Position numbers and translations under genes: made by a program. A DNA stretch of 15,173 nt, taken from positions 1 to 15,173 of the forward strand of contig JAZQQE010000022.1 in NCBI GenBank assembly GCA_045628845.1, written 5' to 3'. Below the pieces are notes generated by a model. The model did no database searches. It was not told where the DNA came from and worked only from the letters and a program-made list of their open reading frames with translations. The first letter of the stretch is position 1, and each line of letters opens with the position of its first letter. The stretch comes from RGIG7949 sp045628845. GTDB lineage: Bacteria > Bacillota > Clostridia > Oscillospirales > Oscillospiraceae. Shown here one piece after another: positions 7,021 to 13,606 of the stretch.

Positions 7021-7224
7021 ATGAAGGAAGGTATCCATCCCAAATACGAACAGACCACCATCAGGTGCGCGTGCGGCGAGGTCATCGAGACCGGCTCCAC
7101 GAAGAAGGATATCAGGGTTGAAATCTGCTCGAAGTGCCATCCGTTCTTCACGGGCAAGCAGAAGCTGGTCGATACCAGCGGCCGTGTTGACAAGTTCAAC
7201 AAGAAATTCGGTCTCTCCAACTGA
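7021..7224 (+). CDS. rpmE: Ribosomal protein L31 (bL31), zinc-binding type
   Basis: The 67-residue protein starts MKEGIHPKYEQTTIRCACGE and ends in VDKFNKKFGL, hallmarks of bL31. C16, C18, C36 and C39 form the zinc-binding set of the C+ form, as opposed to the cysteine-free paralogue used under zinc shortage. It sits on the large subunit near the central protuberance and helps bridge the subunits. Length is normal. ATG at 7021 has AAAGAGGTGA about 6 bases upstream. It is a single-gene unit, with its own promoter and a strong terminator 21 bases after the stop. Confidence 0.97.
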   Translation: MKEGIHPKYEQTTIRCACGEVIETGSTKKDIRVEICSKCHPFFTGKQKLVDTSGRVDKFNKKFGLSN

Positions 7225-7245
7225 GTTTTCCTTCCTATGCGCTTA

Positions 7246-7279
7246 ACGCGGGTCACATACATGACCCGCGTATTTTTTT
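7246..7279 (+). terminator. Intrinsic terminator of rpmE
   Basis: A perfect 10-bp stem (7246-7255 with 7262-7271) closes a 6-base loop and is followed by A and then seven T (7273-7279). Confidence 0.95.
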
Positions 7280-7319
7280 ACTGCGGGCGCCGGACTGCGG
7301 CGTCCACGGAGGAACGCTT

Positions 7320-8582
7320 ATGGATAACGCGAAGAAAACTGAACGCGCGGTGCTCGTAGGGCTCGTCGCGGCGAGCATGGCCGAGGACGAGCGCTCCGAC
7401 GAGACGAGCATGGCGGAGCTCGAGGCCCTGCTCGAGACGGCCGGAGGCGAGGCCGCGGCGACCGTCCTGCAATCGCGCCCGACGCCCGACCCGCGCACCT
7501 TCATAGGCTCGGGCAAGGCCGCCGAGATAAAGGAGATAATCGACGCCGAGGGCCTTGACCTCGTCGTCTTCGACAACGAGCTCTCGCCCTCGCAGGCGCA
7601 GGCGCTGACCGAGGAGCTCGGAGTGCGCGTGCTCGACAGGAGCGGACTCATACTCGACATCTTCGCCGGCCGCGCGAGGAGCCGCGAGGGCCGCCTGCAG
7701 GTCGAGCTCGCGCAGTACAAATATCTGCTCCCGAGGCTGACCGGCATGTGGACGCACCTCGTGCGCCAGACGGCGTCCGGCGGCTCCTCCCCCATAGGCA
7801 CGCGCGGACCCGGCGAGACGCAGCTCGAGACAGACCGCCGCCACATCCGCCGCCGCATCCAGAAGCTTGAGGAGGAGCTCGAGGACGTGCGCCGCGTCCG
7901 CAGTACGCAGCGCAGAGTGCGCGAAAAGCGCGAAACTCCCGTCGTCGCCCTCATAGGCTACACCAACGCCGGAAAATCCACGCTTCTCAACGCCCTCACG
8001 GGCGACAGCATACAGACGGGCGACCGTCTCTTCGACACGCTCGACACGACGACCCGGCGCTTCTCGCCCGACGGCGTGAGCGAGGTGCTCGTCAGCGACA
8101 CGGTCGGCTTCATACGCCGCCTGCCGACGCAGCTCGTCGAGGCCTTCAAGGCGACGCTCGAGGAGCTCGTCGAGGCCGAGGTCCTGCTCCACGTCATCGA
8201 CGTGTCGAACCCCGACTGGCGCAGTCAGGCGCGCGTCGTGGAGAGTCTCGTCGCCTCGCTCGGCGCGGGCGAGATACCCCGCATCGACGTCTACAACAAA
8301 TGCGACCGCACACGCGACTACCCCGCCCCGCGCGAGGACGCCGTTTGCGTCAGCGCGCTGACGGGCAGGGGGCTCGACGAGCTCAATGCCCGCATAGCGG
8401 ACGTGCTCAACGCCGGAGTAAAGCACGTGCAGCTCCTCATCCCCTACTCCGACGCACGCATCGTCGACACCCTGCACGGCGAGTGCGTCATAGGCGAGCT
8501 CAGCTACACCGACGACGGCATCTCCGCCGACGTGAAGTGCCCCGCGGCGGTCTTCCCACGCATCAAGAAATATGTAGTGTGA
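7320..8582 (+). CDS. hflX: Ribosome-associated GTPase HflX
   Basis: The 420-residue protein has the HflX N-terminal domain, the diagnostic linker RGPGETQLETDRR (162-174) followed by a basic coiled coil (about 172-205), then the GTPase domain: G1 GYTNAGKST (213-221), G3 DTVGF (260-264), G4 NKCD (326-329), and SAL of G5. HflX binds the 50S subunit or stalled 70S ribosomes and splits them, notably under heat or antibiotic stress. ATG at 7320 has GGAGG 8 bases upstream. I see no promoter in the 40 bases after the rpmE terminator, so expression may depend on read-through or on a promoter hidden in rpmE. It is followed after 13 bases by yigZ. Confidence 0.95.
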   Translation: MDNAKKTERAVLVGLVAASMAEDERSDETSMAELEALLETAGGEAAATVLQSRPTPDPRTFIGSGKAAEIKEIIDAEGLDLVVFDNELSPSQAQALTEELGVRVLDRSGLILDIFAGRARSREGRLQVELAQYKYLLPRLTGMWTHLVRQTASGGSSPIGTRGPGETQLETDRRHIRRRIQKLEEELEDVRRVRSTQRRVREKRETPVVALIGYTNAGKSTLLNALTGDSIQTGDRLFDTLDTTTRRFSPDGVSEVLVSDTVGFIRRLPTQLVEAFKATLEELVEAEVLLHVIDVSNPDWRSQARVVESLVASLGAGEIPRIDVYNKCDRTRDYPAPREDAVCVSALTGRGLDELNARIADVLNAGVKHVQLLIPYSDARIVDTLHGECVIGELSYTDDGISADVKCPAAVFPRIKKYVV

Positions 8583-8595
8583 CAGGAGGCGCGCC

Positions 8596-9216
8596 ATGGC
8601 ATTCGTCCCACTCGGAACGGGTGAAGCGGAGCTCATCGAGAAGCGCTCCCGCTTCCTCGCGCGCGTCGTGCCCTGCACGGAGGAGAGCGAAGCTCTCGAC
8701 GTGCTGCGCGACTGCCGAAAAAAATACTCCGACGCGACCCACAACGTCTACGCCTATATCGTCCGCGCCAACGGCGCCATGCGCTACTCCGACGACGGAG
8801 AGCCCTCCGGCACGGCGGGAATGCCGGTGCTGGACGTCTTCCGCAAGAGCGGGGTCGGCGACTTCTGCTGCGTCGTCACCCGCTGGTTCGGCGGGACGCT
8901 TCTCGGCACGGGCGGGCTCGTGCGCGCCTATTCGGAGGCGGCGCGGCTCGCGCTCGAGGCCGCCGGCATAGGCGAGCTCGCGGAGTTTTCCGCCTACTCC
9001 CTCCCCTGCCCCTATCCGCTCGCGGACAGGCTCCGCTACGCCGTCGAGGCCTCGGCGGAGATAACCGATACCGACTACGGCGAGCTCGTGACCTTCTCCG
9101 TGCTCGTCCGCGCGGGCGGCGAGGCCGCCTTCGAGCGCCTCGTCGCGGAGACGACCTCCGGCGGCGTGACCCCCGTCCCGCTCGGGGCAAGGCTGCGCGC
9201 CCTGCCCGTTAAATAG
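8596..9216 (+). CDS. yigZ: YigZ / IMPACT family protein (UPF0029)
   Basis: The 206-residue protein carries the family motifs SRFLARV near the start, HNVYAYIV, the hallmark SDDGEPSGTAGMP and the segment VTRWFGGTLLGTGGLVRAYS. The first domain (about 1-120) is the UPF0029/Impact N-terminal type fold. The rest is the shorter YigZ C-terminal domain with an EF-G domain V-like ferredoxin fold. The eukaryotic relative IMPACT interacts with GCN1 in translation control; the bacterial role is not settled, but linkage to hflX fits a translation theme. ATG at 8596 has AGGAGG upstream, and it is likely co-transcribed with hflX. Its stop lies 1 base from the stop of the opposite CBS gene. Confidence 0.92.
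   Translation: MAFVPLGTGEAELIEKRSRFLARVVPCTEESEALDVLRDCRKKYSDATHNVYAYIVRANGAMRYSDDGEPSGTAGMPVLDVFRKSGVGDFCCVVTRWFGGTLLGTGGLVRAYSEAARLALEAAGIGELAEFSAYSLPCPYPLADRLRYAVEASAEITDTDYGELVTFSVLVRAGGEAAFERLVAETTSGGVTPVPLGARLRALPVK
9185..9207. other. Hairpin at the convergent ends of yigZ and the CBS gene
   Basis: GGGCA-A-GGC pairs with GCC-C-TGCCC (9185-9193 with 9199-9207) with one A-C mismatch and a 5-base loop. It lies in the last codons of yigZ and just past the CBS stop on the other strand. No T-run is present in either direction, so any terminator role for the two converging transcripts is weak. Confidence 0.35.
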
Positions 9217-9217
9217 C

Positions 9218-9646
9218 TTACAGACGCCGCACGTTCGACGTGATGCCGGCAAGCGCCGCGCCCGCCCCGGCGGCGAGTCTGCCCTCGCGCGCCATGTCGC
9301 CGAGCGACACGATGCCGACGAGCGTCCCGTCCTCGCAGACGGGCATGCGCCGCACTCCCGCGCGGAGCATCGTGCGCACCGCCTCCTCCGCGTCGTCTGA
9401 CGGCGAGGCGCAGACCGTATTGCGGCTCATCACCTCGCGCACCGCCGTCTGTCTCGCGTCCTCCCCCGCCGCGACGCACCGAATGACGATGTCGCGGTCG
9501 GTCACGACGCCGCGCAGGCGTCCGTACGAGTCCGTGACGGGCAGCATGCCCACGTTGTAGCGGTTGAGCAGCAGCGCCGCGTGCGCCGCCGTATCCTCCG
9601 GCGAGCACGTCACCGCGCCGCCGCGCATTATTTCGCTTATCTTCAT
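9218..9646 (-). CDS. Two-CBS-domain protein
   Basis: From the chosen start the protein has 142 residues, MKISEIM followed by two CBS motifs. The first is about residues 1-60, ending VVTDRDIVIR; the second about 65-122, with REVMSRN and ending LVGIVSLGDMA. The -V--D-DI / I-S--D- pattern is the usual nucleotide-sensing CBS pair (AMP, ATP or SAM in known cases). There is no attached catalytic domain, so it is a stand-alone sensor of unknown partner. I chose ATG 9646 because GGGAG lies 8 bases upstream; ATG 9652 is too close to it, and the longer frame from 9685 has no ribosome site. It faces away from tadA across an inverted repeat. Confidence 0.85.
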   Translation of the reverse strand: MKISEIMRGGAVTCSPEDTAAHAALLLNRYNVGMLPVTDSYGRLRGVVTDRDIVIRCVAAGEDARQTAVREVMSRNTVCASPSDDAEEAVRTMLRAGVRRMPVCEDGTLVGIVSLGDMAREGRLAAGAGAALAGITSNVRRL

Positions 9647-9667
9647 CTTCATCGCTCCCTTCACTAA

Positions 9668-9786
9668 ATACTGACATCCGATCAAACGCTTTAATTCATC
9701 TCGGCATATTTTCCGTCATACAGCGTTCTCGTCTGACAAAAAATCTGCTCGCGCTGCTTTTACAGTGCTTGACCGGATGTCAGTAT
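9668..9786. repeat. Inverted repeat with 18-base arms in the divergent CBS-tadA spacer
   Basis: The left arm ATACTGACATCCGATCAA (9668-9685) is the reverse complement of the right arm TTGACCGGATGTCAGTAT (9769-9786) except for one base. The arms are 83 bases apart. Looking inward, 6 of the next 9 bases also match. Read toward each gene, both arms give TTGA-Y-CGGATGTCAGTAT, 22 bases before the CBS ATG and 47 bases before the tadA ATG. It is either a paired regulatory or promoter element or the ends of a small non-coding mobile element. No clear target duplication is visible. Confidence 0.75.
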
Positions 9787-9833
9787 CAAATCTTCCCCGT
9801 TTTTCCGTTTCAGTATTCGGGAGGTGTGTCTGA

Positions 9834-10280
9834 ATGCCCGACGAAAAGTTCATGCGCCGCGCGCTCGAGCTCGCGGAGAGCGCCGCCGCCGCGGGAGAAT
9901 CCCCCGTCGGCTGTGTCATCGTGAAGGACGGCGTCATCGTCGCGGAGGGCGAAAACCGCCGCGAGCGCGGCAGGAACGCACTCGCCCACGCGGAAGTCAT
10001 CGCCATAGACGCCGCCTGCCGCGCGCTCGGCTCGTGGCGGCTCGAGGGGTGCGAGATGTACGTCACGCTCGAGCCCTGCCCCATGTGCGCGGGCGCAATA
10101 ATAAACGCGCGCATCCCCGTCCTCGTCTACGGCGCGCGCGACGAAAAGGGCGGTGCGGCGGGCGGCGTGCTCGATCTCTTCTGGGAGCGCTTCAACCACC
10201 GTCCCCACGTCTACGCGGGGATGCTCGAGGCGGAATGCTCCGCGGTCCTGCGCGACTTCTTCGCCTCTCTGCGCGAGTGA
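9834..10280 (+). CDS. tadA: tRNA-specific adenosine deaminase TadA
   Basis: The 148-residue cytidine-deaminase-fold protein has the zinc/catalytic set H52-A-E54 and PCPMC with C82 and C85. E54 is the proton shuttle. It also has the TadA phrases AGESPVGCVIV and YGARDEKGGAAGG. TadA converts A34 of tRNA-Arg(ACG) to inosine, which allows one tRNA to read CGU, CGC and CGA. Length is standard. ATG at 9834 has GGGAGGTG upstream. It is a single-gene unit ending in the terminator at 10292-10322. A general guanine or cytosine deaminase is less likely, given the specific motif context. Confidence 0.94.
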   Translation: MPDEKFMRRALELAESAAAAGESPVGCVIVKDGVIVAEGENRRERGRNALAHAEVIAIDAACRALGSWRLEGCEMYVTLEPCPMCAGAIINARIPVLVYGARDEKGGAAGGVLDLFWERFNHRPHVYAGMLEAECSAVLRDFFASLRE

Positions 10281-10291
10281 AAGGAAAATTT

Positions 10292-10322
10292 CCCCCGTCC
10301 ACGGCCGGACGGGGGCTTTTTT
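10292..10322 (+). terminator. Intrinsic terminator of tadA
   Basis: CCCCCGTCC (10292-10300) pairs with GGACGGGGG (10307-10315) around a 6-base loop, followed by C and six T. It begins 11 bases after the tadA stop codon. Confidence 0.95.
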
Positions 10323-10358
10323 ATGTCTCCGCAGGCGTGCGCGGGGGCGGCGCGGCGC

Positions 10359-10387
10359 TTGAAAAATCCGGCGCGGCGTGATAAAAT
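10359..10387 (+). promoter_or_regulatory. Promoter of the yfbR-ACT-UPF0210-miaA operon
   Basis: TTGAAA (10359-10364), exactly 17 bases, TAAAAT (10382-10387) with TGA directly before it, an extended -10. It follows the tadA terminator and lies about 35 bases upstream of the yfbR ATG. Confidence 0.82.
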
Positions 10388-10421
10388 GATTTGTTTAATA
10401 ATGATAAGTGCGGAGGTCAGT

Positions 10422-11012
10422 ATGGAGAGCAGCTTTTTCGCGCTCATGGCGCGCGCAAGATACATCAAGAGATGGGGCCTCATGCGCAGCACCGTCGAGG
10501 AGAGCATATCCGAGCATTCCTTCATGACGGCCCTGCTCGCGCACTCGCTCGCCGTCATCAGGCGCGACGTCTTCGGCGGCGAAGCCGACCCCGAGCGCTG
10601 CGCGGCCGCGGCCCTCTTCCACGACGCCTCCGAGATAATCACCGGAGACCTGCCGACCCCCGTCAAGTACGCCAACCCCGAGATACTCGACGCCTACAAG
10701 AAGATAGAGGGGCTCGCCTCCGAGCGCCTCGGAGCGATGCTCCCGGCGGAGCTCCGCGCCTCCTACACGGAGGTGCTCGACGAGGGGCCCGAGGGAGTGC
10801 GCGAGCTCGTCAAGGCGGCGGACAAGCTCTCGGCGTACATAAAGTGCGTCGAGGAGCTCACGGCGGGAAACGGCGAGTTCCGCAGCGCCGAAAAGCAGAT
10901 ACGCGGAGCGCTCGACGCGCTCGGCATGCCTGAGATAGATTACTTTTTGGAGACGTTCATGCCGGCCTTCGGCATGACGCTCGATGAACTTACGATGGGA
11001 GACGGCAAATGA
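10422..11012 (+). CDS. yfbR: 5'-deoxynucleotidase YfbR (HD domain)
   Basis: The 196-residue protein matches the E. coli YfbR pattern from end to end: SSFFALMARARYIKRWGLMR at the start, SEHS with H32, the H67-D68-ASE71 metal site followed by TGDLPTPVKYAN, and VKAADKLSAYIKCVEELTAGN near the end. It removes the 5' phosphate from deoxynucleoside monophosphates, using a divalent metal held by the HD residues, and helps balance dNTP pools. I chose ATG 10422 because GGAGG lies 6 bases upstream and the alignment begins there; the in-frame extension reaches back into the tadA terminator. It overlaps the ACT gene (ATGA). Confidence 0.93.
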   Translation: MESSFFALMARARYIKRWGLMRSTVEESISEHSFMTALLAHSLAVIRRDVFGGEADPERCAAAALFHDASEIITGDLPTPVKYANPEILDAYKKIEGLASERLGAMLPAELRASYTEVLDEGPEGVRELVKAADKLSAYIKCVEELTAGNGEFRSAEKQIRGALDALGMPEIDYFLETFMPAFGMTLDELTMGDGK

Positions 11013-11275
11013 GAGCAATAGTCACGGTCATAGGCAAGGACCGCGTCGGCATCATCGCGGACGTGTGCTCGCTGCTCGCGAAGAACAGCGTCAACATCCT
11101 CGACATCAGCCAAACGGTCATGCGCGATTACTTCACGATGATAATGCTCGTCGAGGCACCGGAAGGCACCGATTTCGCGGCGCTCTCCGCCCTGCTCGGC
11201 GACGAGGGAGAAAAGACGGGGCTCTCCGTGCGCATGCAGCGCGAGGAGATCTTCGAGGCCATGCACAGGATATAA
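11009..11275 (+). CDS. ACT domain protein (UPF0237)
   Basis: The 88-residue protein is a single ACT domain: MRAIVTVIGKDRVGIIADVC, where the G-D--GI motif is the ligand-binding loop, then VNILDISQTVM and a second strand set. ACT domains bind amino acids or similar small ligands at dimer interfaces. UPF0237 proteins are free-standing and are commonly encoded directly before a UPF0210 protein, as here. ATG overlaps the yfbR stop by 4 bases, with GGGAG upstream, which implies translational coupling. It probably senses a ligand for its UPF0210 partner; that is inference from linkage. Confidence 0.9.
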   Translation: MRAIVTVIGKDRVGIIADVCSLLAKNSVNILDISQTVMRDYFTMIMLVEAPEGTDFAALSALLGDEGEKTGLSVRMQREEIFEAMHRI

Positions 11276-11279
11276 CGCC

Positions 11280-12638
11280 ATGCTCAACAGTAAAGAAATA
11301 CTCCAGACCATAGAGATGATAGACCAGCAGCACCTCGACATCCGCACGGTCACGATGGGCATTAGCCTGCTCGACTGCGCCGATCCCGACATAAGGGCGT
11401 GCTGCCGCAAGGTCTACGACAAAATAACCGCGCGCGCGAAGGACCTCGTCAGAGTCTGCGAGGACATCGAGCGTGAATTCGGCATCCCCATAGTCAACAA
11501 GCGCATCTCGGTCACGCCGATGGCGCTTGTCGCCGCCGCATGCGCCGAGCACGACCTCGCCCCGCTCGCGAGGGCGATGGACGAGGCCGCCAAGGCCGTC
11601 GGCGCGAGCTTCATAGGAGGCTTCTCGGCGCTCGTCAGCAAGGGCTTCACGGACGCTGACCGCAGCCTCATAGCGAGCATCCCCGAGGCGCTCGCGACGA
11701 CCGACATAGTCTGCTCGAGCGTCAACGTCGCGACGACGCGCGCCGGCATCAACATGGACGCCGTGCGCCTCATGGGAGAGACCGTCAAAGCCGCCGCGGA
11801 GCTTACCGCCGATAACGGCGGCATGGCCTGCGCCAAGCTCGTCACCTTCGCAAACGCCGTCGAGGATAACCCCTTCATGGCGGGTGCCTTCCACGGCACC
11901 GGCGAGCCCGAGACGGTCATCAACGTCGGCGTATCCGGGCCCGGCGTCGTCCACCATGCGCTGCAGGGCATGAAGGGCAGGCCCTTCGACGAGGTCTCCG
12001 AGACGATAAAGAAGACTGCCTTCCGCATCACGAGGATGGGCCAACTCGTCGCCCGCGAGGCGGCGCAGAGGCTCGGAGTGCCCTTCGGCATAGTCGACCT
12101 CTCCCTCGCGCCGACCGCCGACATAGGCGACAGCGTCGCGGACATCCTCGAGGAGATGGGCCTTGAAAGCGTCGGCACGCACGGCGCGACCGCGGCCCTC
12201 GCCCTGCTCAACGACGCCGTCAAAAAGGGCGGCGTGATGGCCTCCGGCCACGTCGGAGGTCTCTCGGGCGCCTTCATCCCCGTCAGCGAGGACGCAGGGA
12301 TGATAAGGGCCGTCGCGGACGGACACCTCTGCATAGACCAGCTCACCGCGATGACCTGCGTGTGCTCCGTCGGACTCGACATGATAGCCGTTCCCGGCGA
12401 CACGCCCGCGACGACCATCGCCGCGATAATAGCCGACGAGGCCGCGATAGGCGTCGTCAACAGCAAGACGACCGCAGTGCGCGTCATCCCCGCGCCGGGC
12501 AAGGTCGTCGGCGATACGATAGACTTCGGAGGCCTGCTCGGCAGCGCCCCCGTCATGCCCGTACACCCGCTCAGCTCCGCCGAATTCATCGCCCGCGGCG
12601 GGCGCATCCCCGCCCCGCTGGGCAGCCTGCGCAACTGA
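11280..12638 (+). CDS. UPF0210 (PFL family) protein
   Basis: The 452-residue protein has the usual length for UPF0210. It starts MLNSKEILQTIEMIDQQHLD, then IRTVTMGISLLDC, and contains SVTPMALVAAAC, FIGGFSALVSKG, SSVNVATTRAGINMDAV, VINVGVSGPGVV and APTADIGDSVADILEEMGLE, all recognisable from this family. The name PFL reflects a remote relation to the pyruvate-formate-lyase-like ten-stranded barrel; no glycyl radical motif is evident and no reaction is known. ATG at 11280 lies 4 bases after the ACT stop with only a weak AGGA upstream, so coupling is likely. It overlaps miaA by 1 base (TGATG). Confidence 0.92.
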   Translation: MLNSKEILQTIEMIDQQHLDIRTVTMGISLLDCADPDIRACCRKVYDKITARAKDLVRVCEDIEREFGIPIVNKRISVTPMALVAAACAEHDLAPLARAMDEAAKAVGASFIGGFSALVSKGFTDADRSLIASIPEALATTDIVCSSVNVATTRAGINMDAVRLMGETVKAAAELTADNGGMACAKLVTFANAVEDNPFMAGAFHGTGEPETVINVGVSGPGVVHHALQGMKGRPFDEVSETIKKTAFRITRMGQLVAREAAQRLGVPFGIVDLSLAPTADIGDSVADILEEMGLESVGTHGATAALALLNDAVKKGGVMASGHVGGLSGAFIPVSEDAGMIRAVADGHLCIDQLTAMTCVCSVGLDMIAVPGDTPATTIAAIIADEAAIGVVNSKTTAVRVIPAPGKVVGDTIDFGGLLGSAPVMPVHPLSSAEFIARGGRIPAPLGSLRN

Positions 12639-13576
12639 TGAGCCGCGGCGTGCTCGTCCTAACGGGGCCGACGGCGACCGGCAAGACCAAGCTCGGCGTG
12701 ATGCTCGCGCAGAGCCTCGGCGGCGAGGTCGTCTCGGCCGACTCCATGCAGATATACAGGGGCATGGAGATAGGCTCCGCCGCGCCCACGCGCGAGGAGA
12801 TGCAGGGCGTACCGCACCATCTGATAGGCTTCCTCGACCCCTCCGAGCCGTACAGCGCCGGGCTCTACGTCGCCGACGCGGCGCGCGCCGTCGAGGACAT
12901 AATGAGCCGCGGGAAGCTGCCGATAATCGTCGGCGGGACGCTGCTCTACATCGAATCTCTGCTCGCGGGCCGCGCCTTCACGGGAAGTGACCCCGACCTG
13001 CGCGCCGCGCTCGACGCGGAGTACGGCTCCCTCGGCGGCGAGGCGATGCTCGAAAAGCTCCGCGCGTGCGACGCCGCGAGCGCCGCGGCGCTCCACCCGA
13101 ACGACCGCAAGCGCATCGTCCGCGCGCTCGAAATTTTCAAGCTCACCGGGAAGACGAAATCGGAGCTCGACGAGGCCTCGCGCGCCGTCCCGCCCCGGTG
13201 GAAGTACGTCAAGCTCGCGCTCGGATATGCCGACAGAGCCGACCTCTATTCGCGCATCGACGCGCGCGTCGACGACATGCTCGCGCGCGGCCTCGCCGCG
13301 GAGACGCAGGCCCTGCTCGACGCGGGAGTGAGCGCGGACGCGACCTCCATGCAGGCGATAGGCTACAAGGAGCTCATCCCCGCCCTGCGCGGCGAGGTCC
13401 CGATGGAGACTGCCGCGGAGGACATACGCCGTGCCTCTCGTCGCTACGCGAAGCGCCAGCTCTCATGGCTCCGCGGCGACGCGGAAATAAACGAGATCCT
13501 CTTTGACAAAACTCCCGACTTCGCGCGCGCCCTGCGCGTTTCGACGGATTTCGCGCTCGCGGGAGATATAATGTAA
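12638..13576 (+). CDS. miaA: tRNA dimethylallyltransferase MiaA
   Basis: The 312-residue protein has the P-loop GPTATGKT (10-17), substrate motif DSMQIYRG (35-42), PTREEMQGVPHHLIGF, IIVGGTLLYIESLL, and the C-terminal ASRRYAKRQLSWLRGD, which are the ordered MiaA motifs. It adds a dimethylallyl group to N6 of A37 in tRNAs that read codons starting with U. ATG at 12638 shares its A with the UPF0210 stop (TGATG). No good ribosome site is seen, so translation is probably coupled. The longer open frame upstream is arginine-rich shadow sequence. Its last codons form the -10 box of a likely hfq promoter. Confidence 0.95.
   Translation: MSRGVLVLTGPTATGKTKLGVMLAQSLGGEVVSADSMQIYRGMEIGSAAPTREEMQGVPHHLIGFLDPSEPYSAGLYVADAARAVEDIMSRGKLPIIVGGTLLYIESLLAGRAFTGSDPDLRAALDAEYGSLGGEAMLEKLRACDAASAAALHPNDRKRIVRALEIFKLTGKTKSELDEASRAVPPRWKYVKLALGYADRADLYSRIDARVDDMLARGLAAETQALLDAGVSADATSMQAIGYKELIPALRGEVPMETAAEDIRRASRRYAKRQLSWLRGDAEINEILFDKTPDFARALRVSTDFALAGDIM
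13567..13572 (+). promoter_or_regulatory. Probable -10 box of an hfq promoter
   Basis: A perfect TATAAT lies in the last three sense codons of miaA (Asp-Ile-Met). The -35 region is poor (around 13543-13549, ACGGAT at 17-base spacing). Transcription would start at about 13579, some 28 bases before the hfq ATG. Confidence 0.45.
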
Positions 13577-13604
13577 GTATCCAAAAACAAGAAAGGATGC
13601 TTAC
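13573..13604 (+). promoter_or_regulatory. Hairpin over the hfq ribosome site, with A-rich loop
   Basis: GTAAGTATCC (13573-13582) pairs with GGATGCTTAC (13595-13604) over 10 bp with one G-U wobble. The 12-base loop is AAAAACAAGAAA. The ribosome site AAAGGA (13592-13597) has its GGA inside the stem, and the ATG begins 2 bases after the stem. The 5' arm starts inside the miaA stop region, so the full fold forms only in read-through RNA. Confidence 0.65.
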
Positions 13605-13606
13605 TT

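Noticed and set aside
6852..7262. Minus-strand frame of 136 codons covering the rpmE promoter and gene
   Set aside because: Antisense to L31, has no ribosome site, and would overlap the divergent promoters and the rpmE terminator.
10323..10421. 33-residue N-terminal extension of YfbR
   Set aside because: It would start at the tadA terminator T-run and include the promoter. Family alignment and the GGAGG site support ATG 10422.
10422..11012. HD-domain protein as part of a defence or second-messenger system
   Set aside because: The residues match the housekeeping deoxynucleotidase YfbR along the whole length, and no defence partner is adjacent.
11133..12566. Long minus-strand open frame opposite UPF0210
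   Set aside because: Shadow composition rich in Arg, Gly and Asp. The plus-strand gene is a full-length, clear family member.
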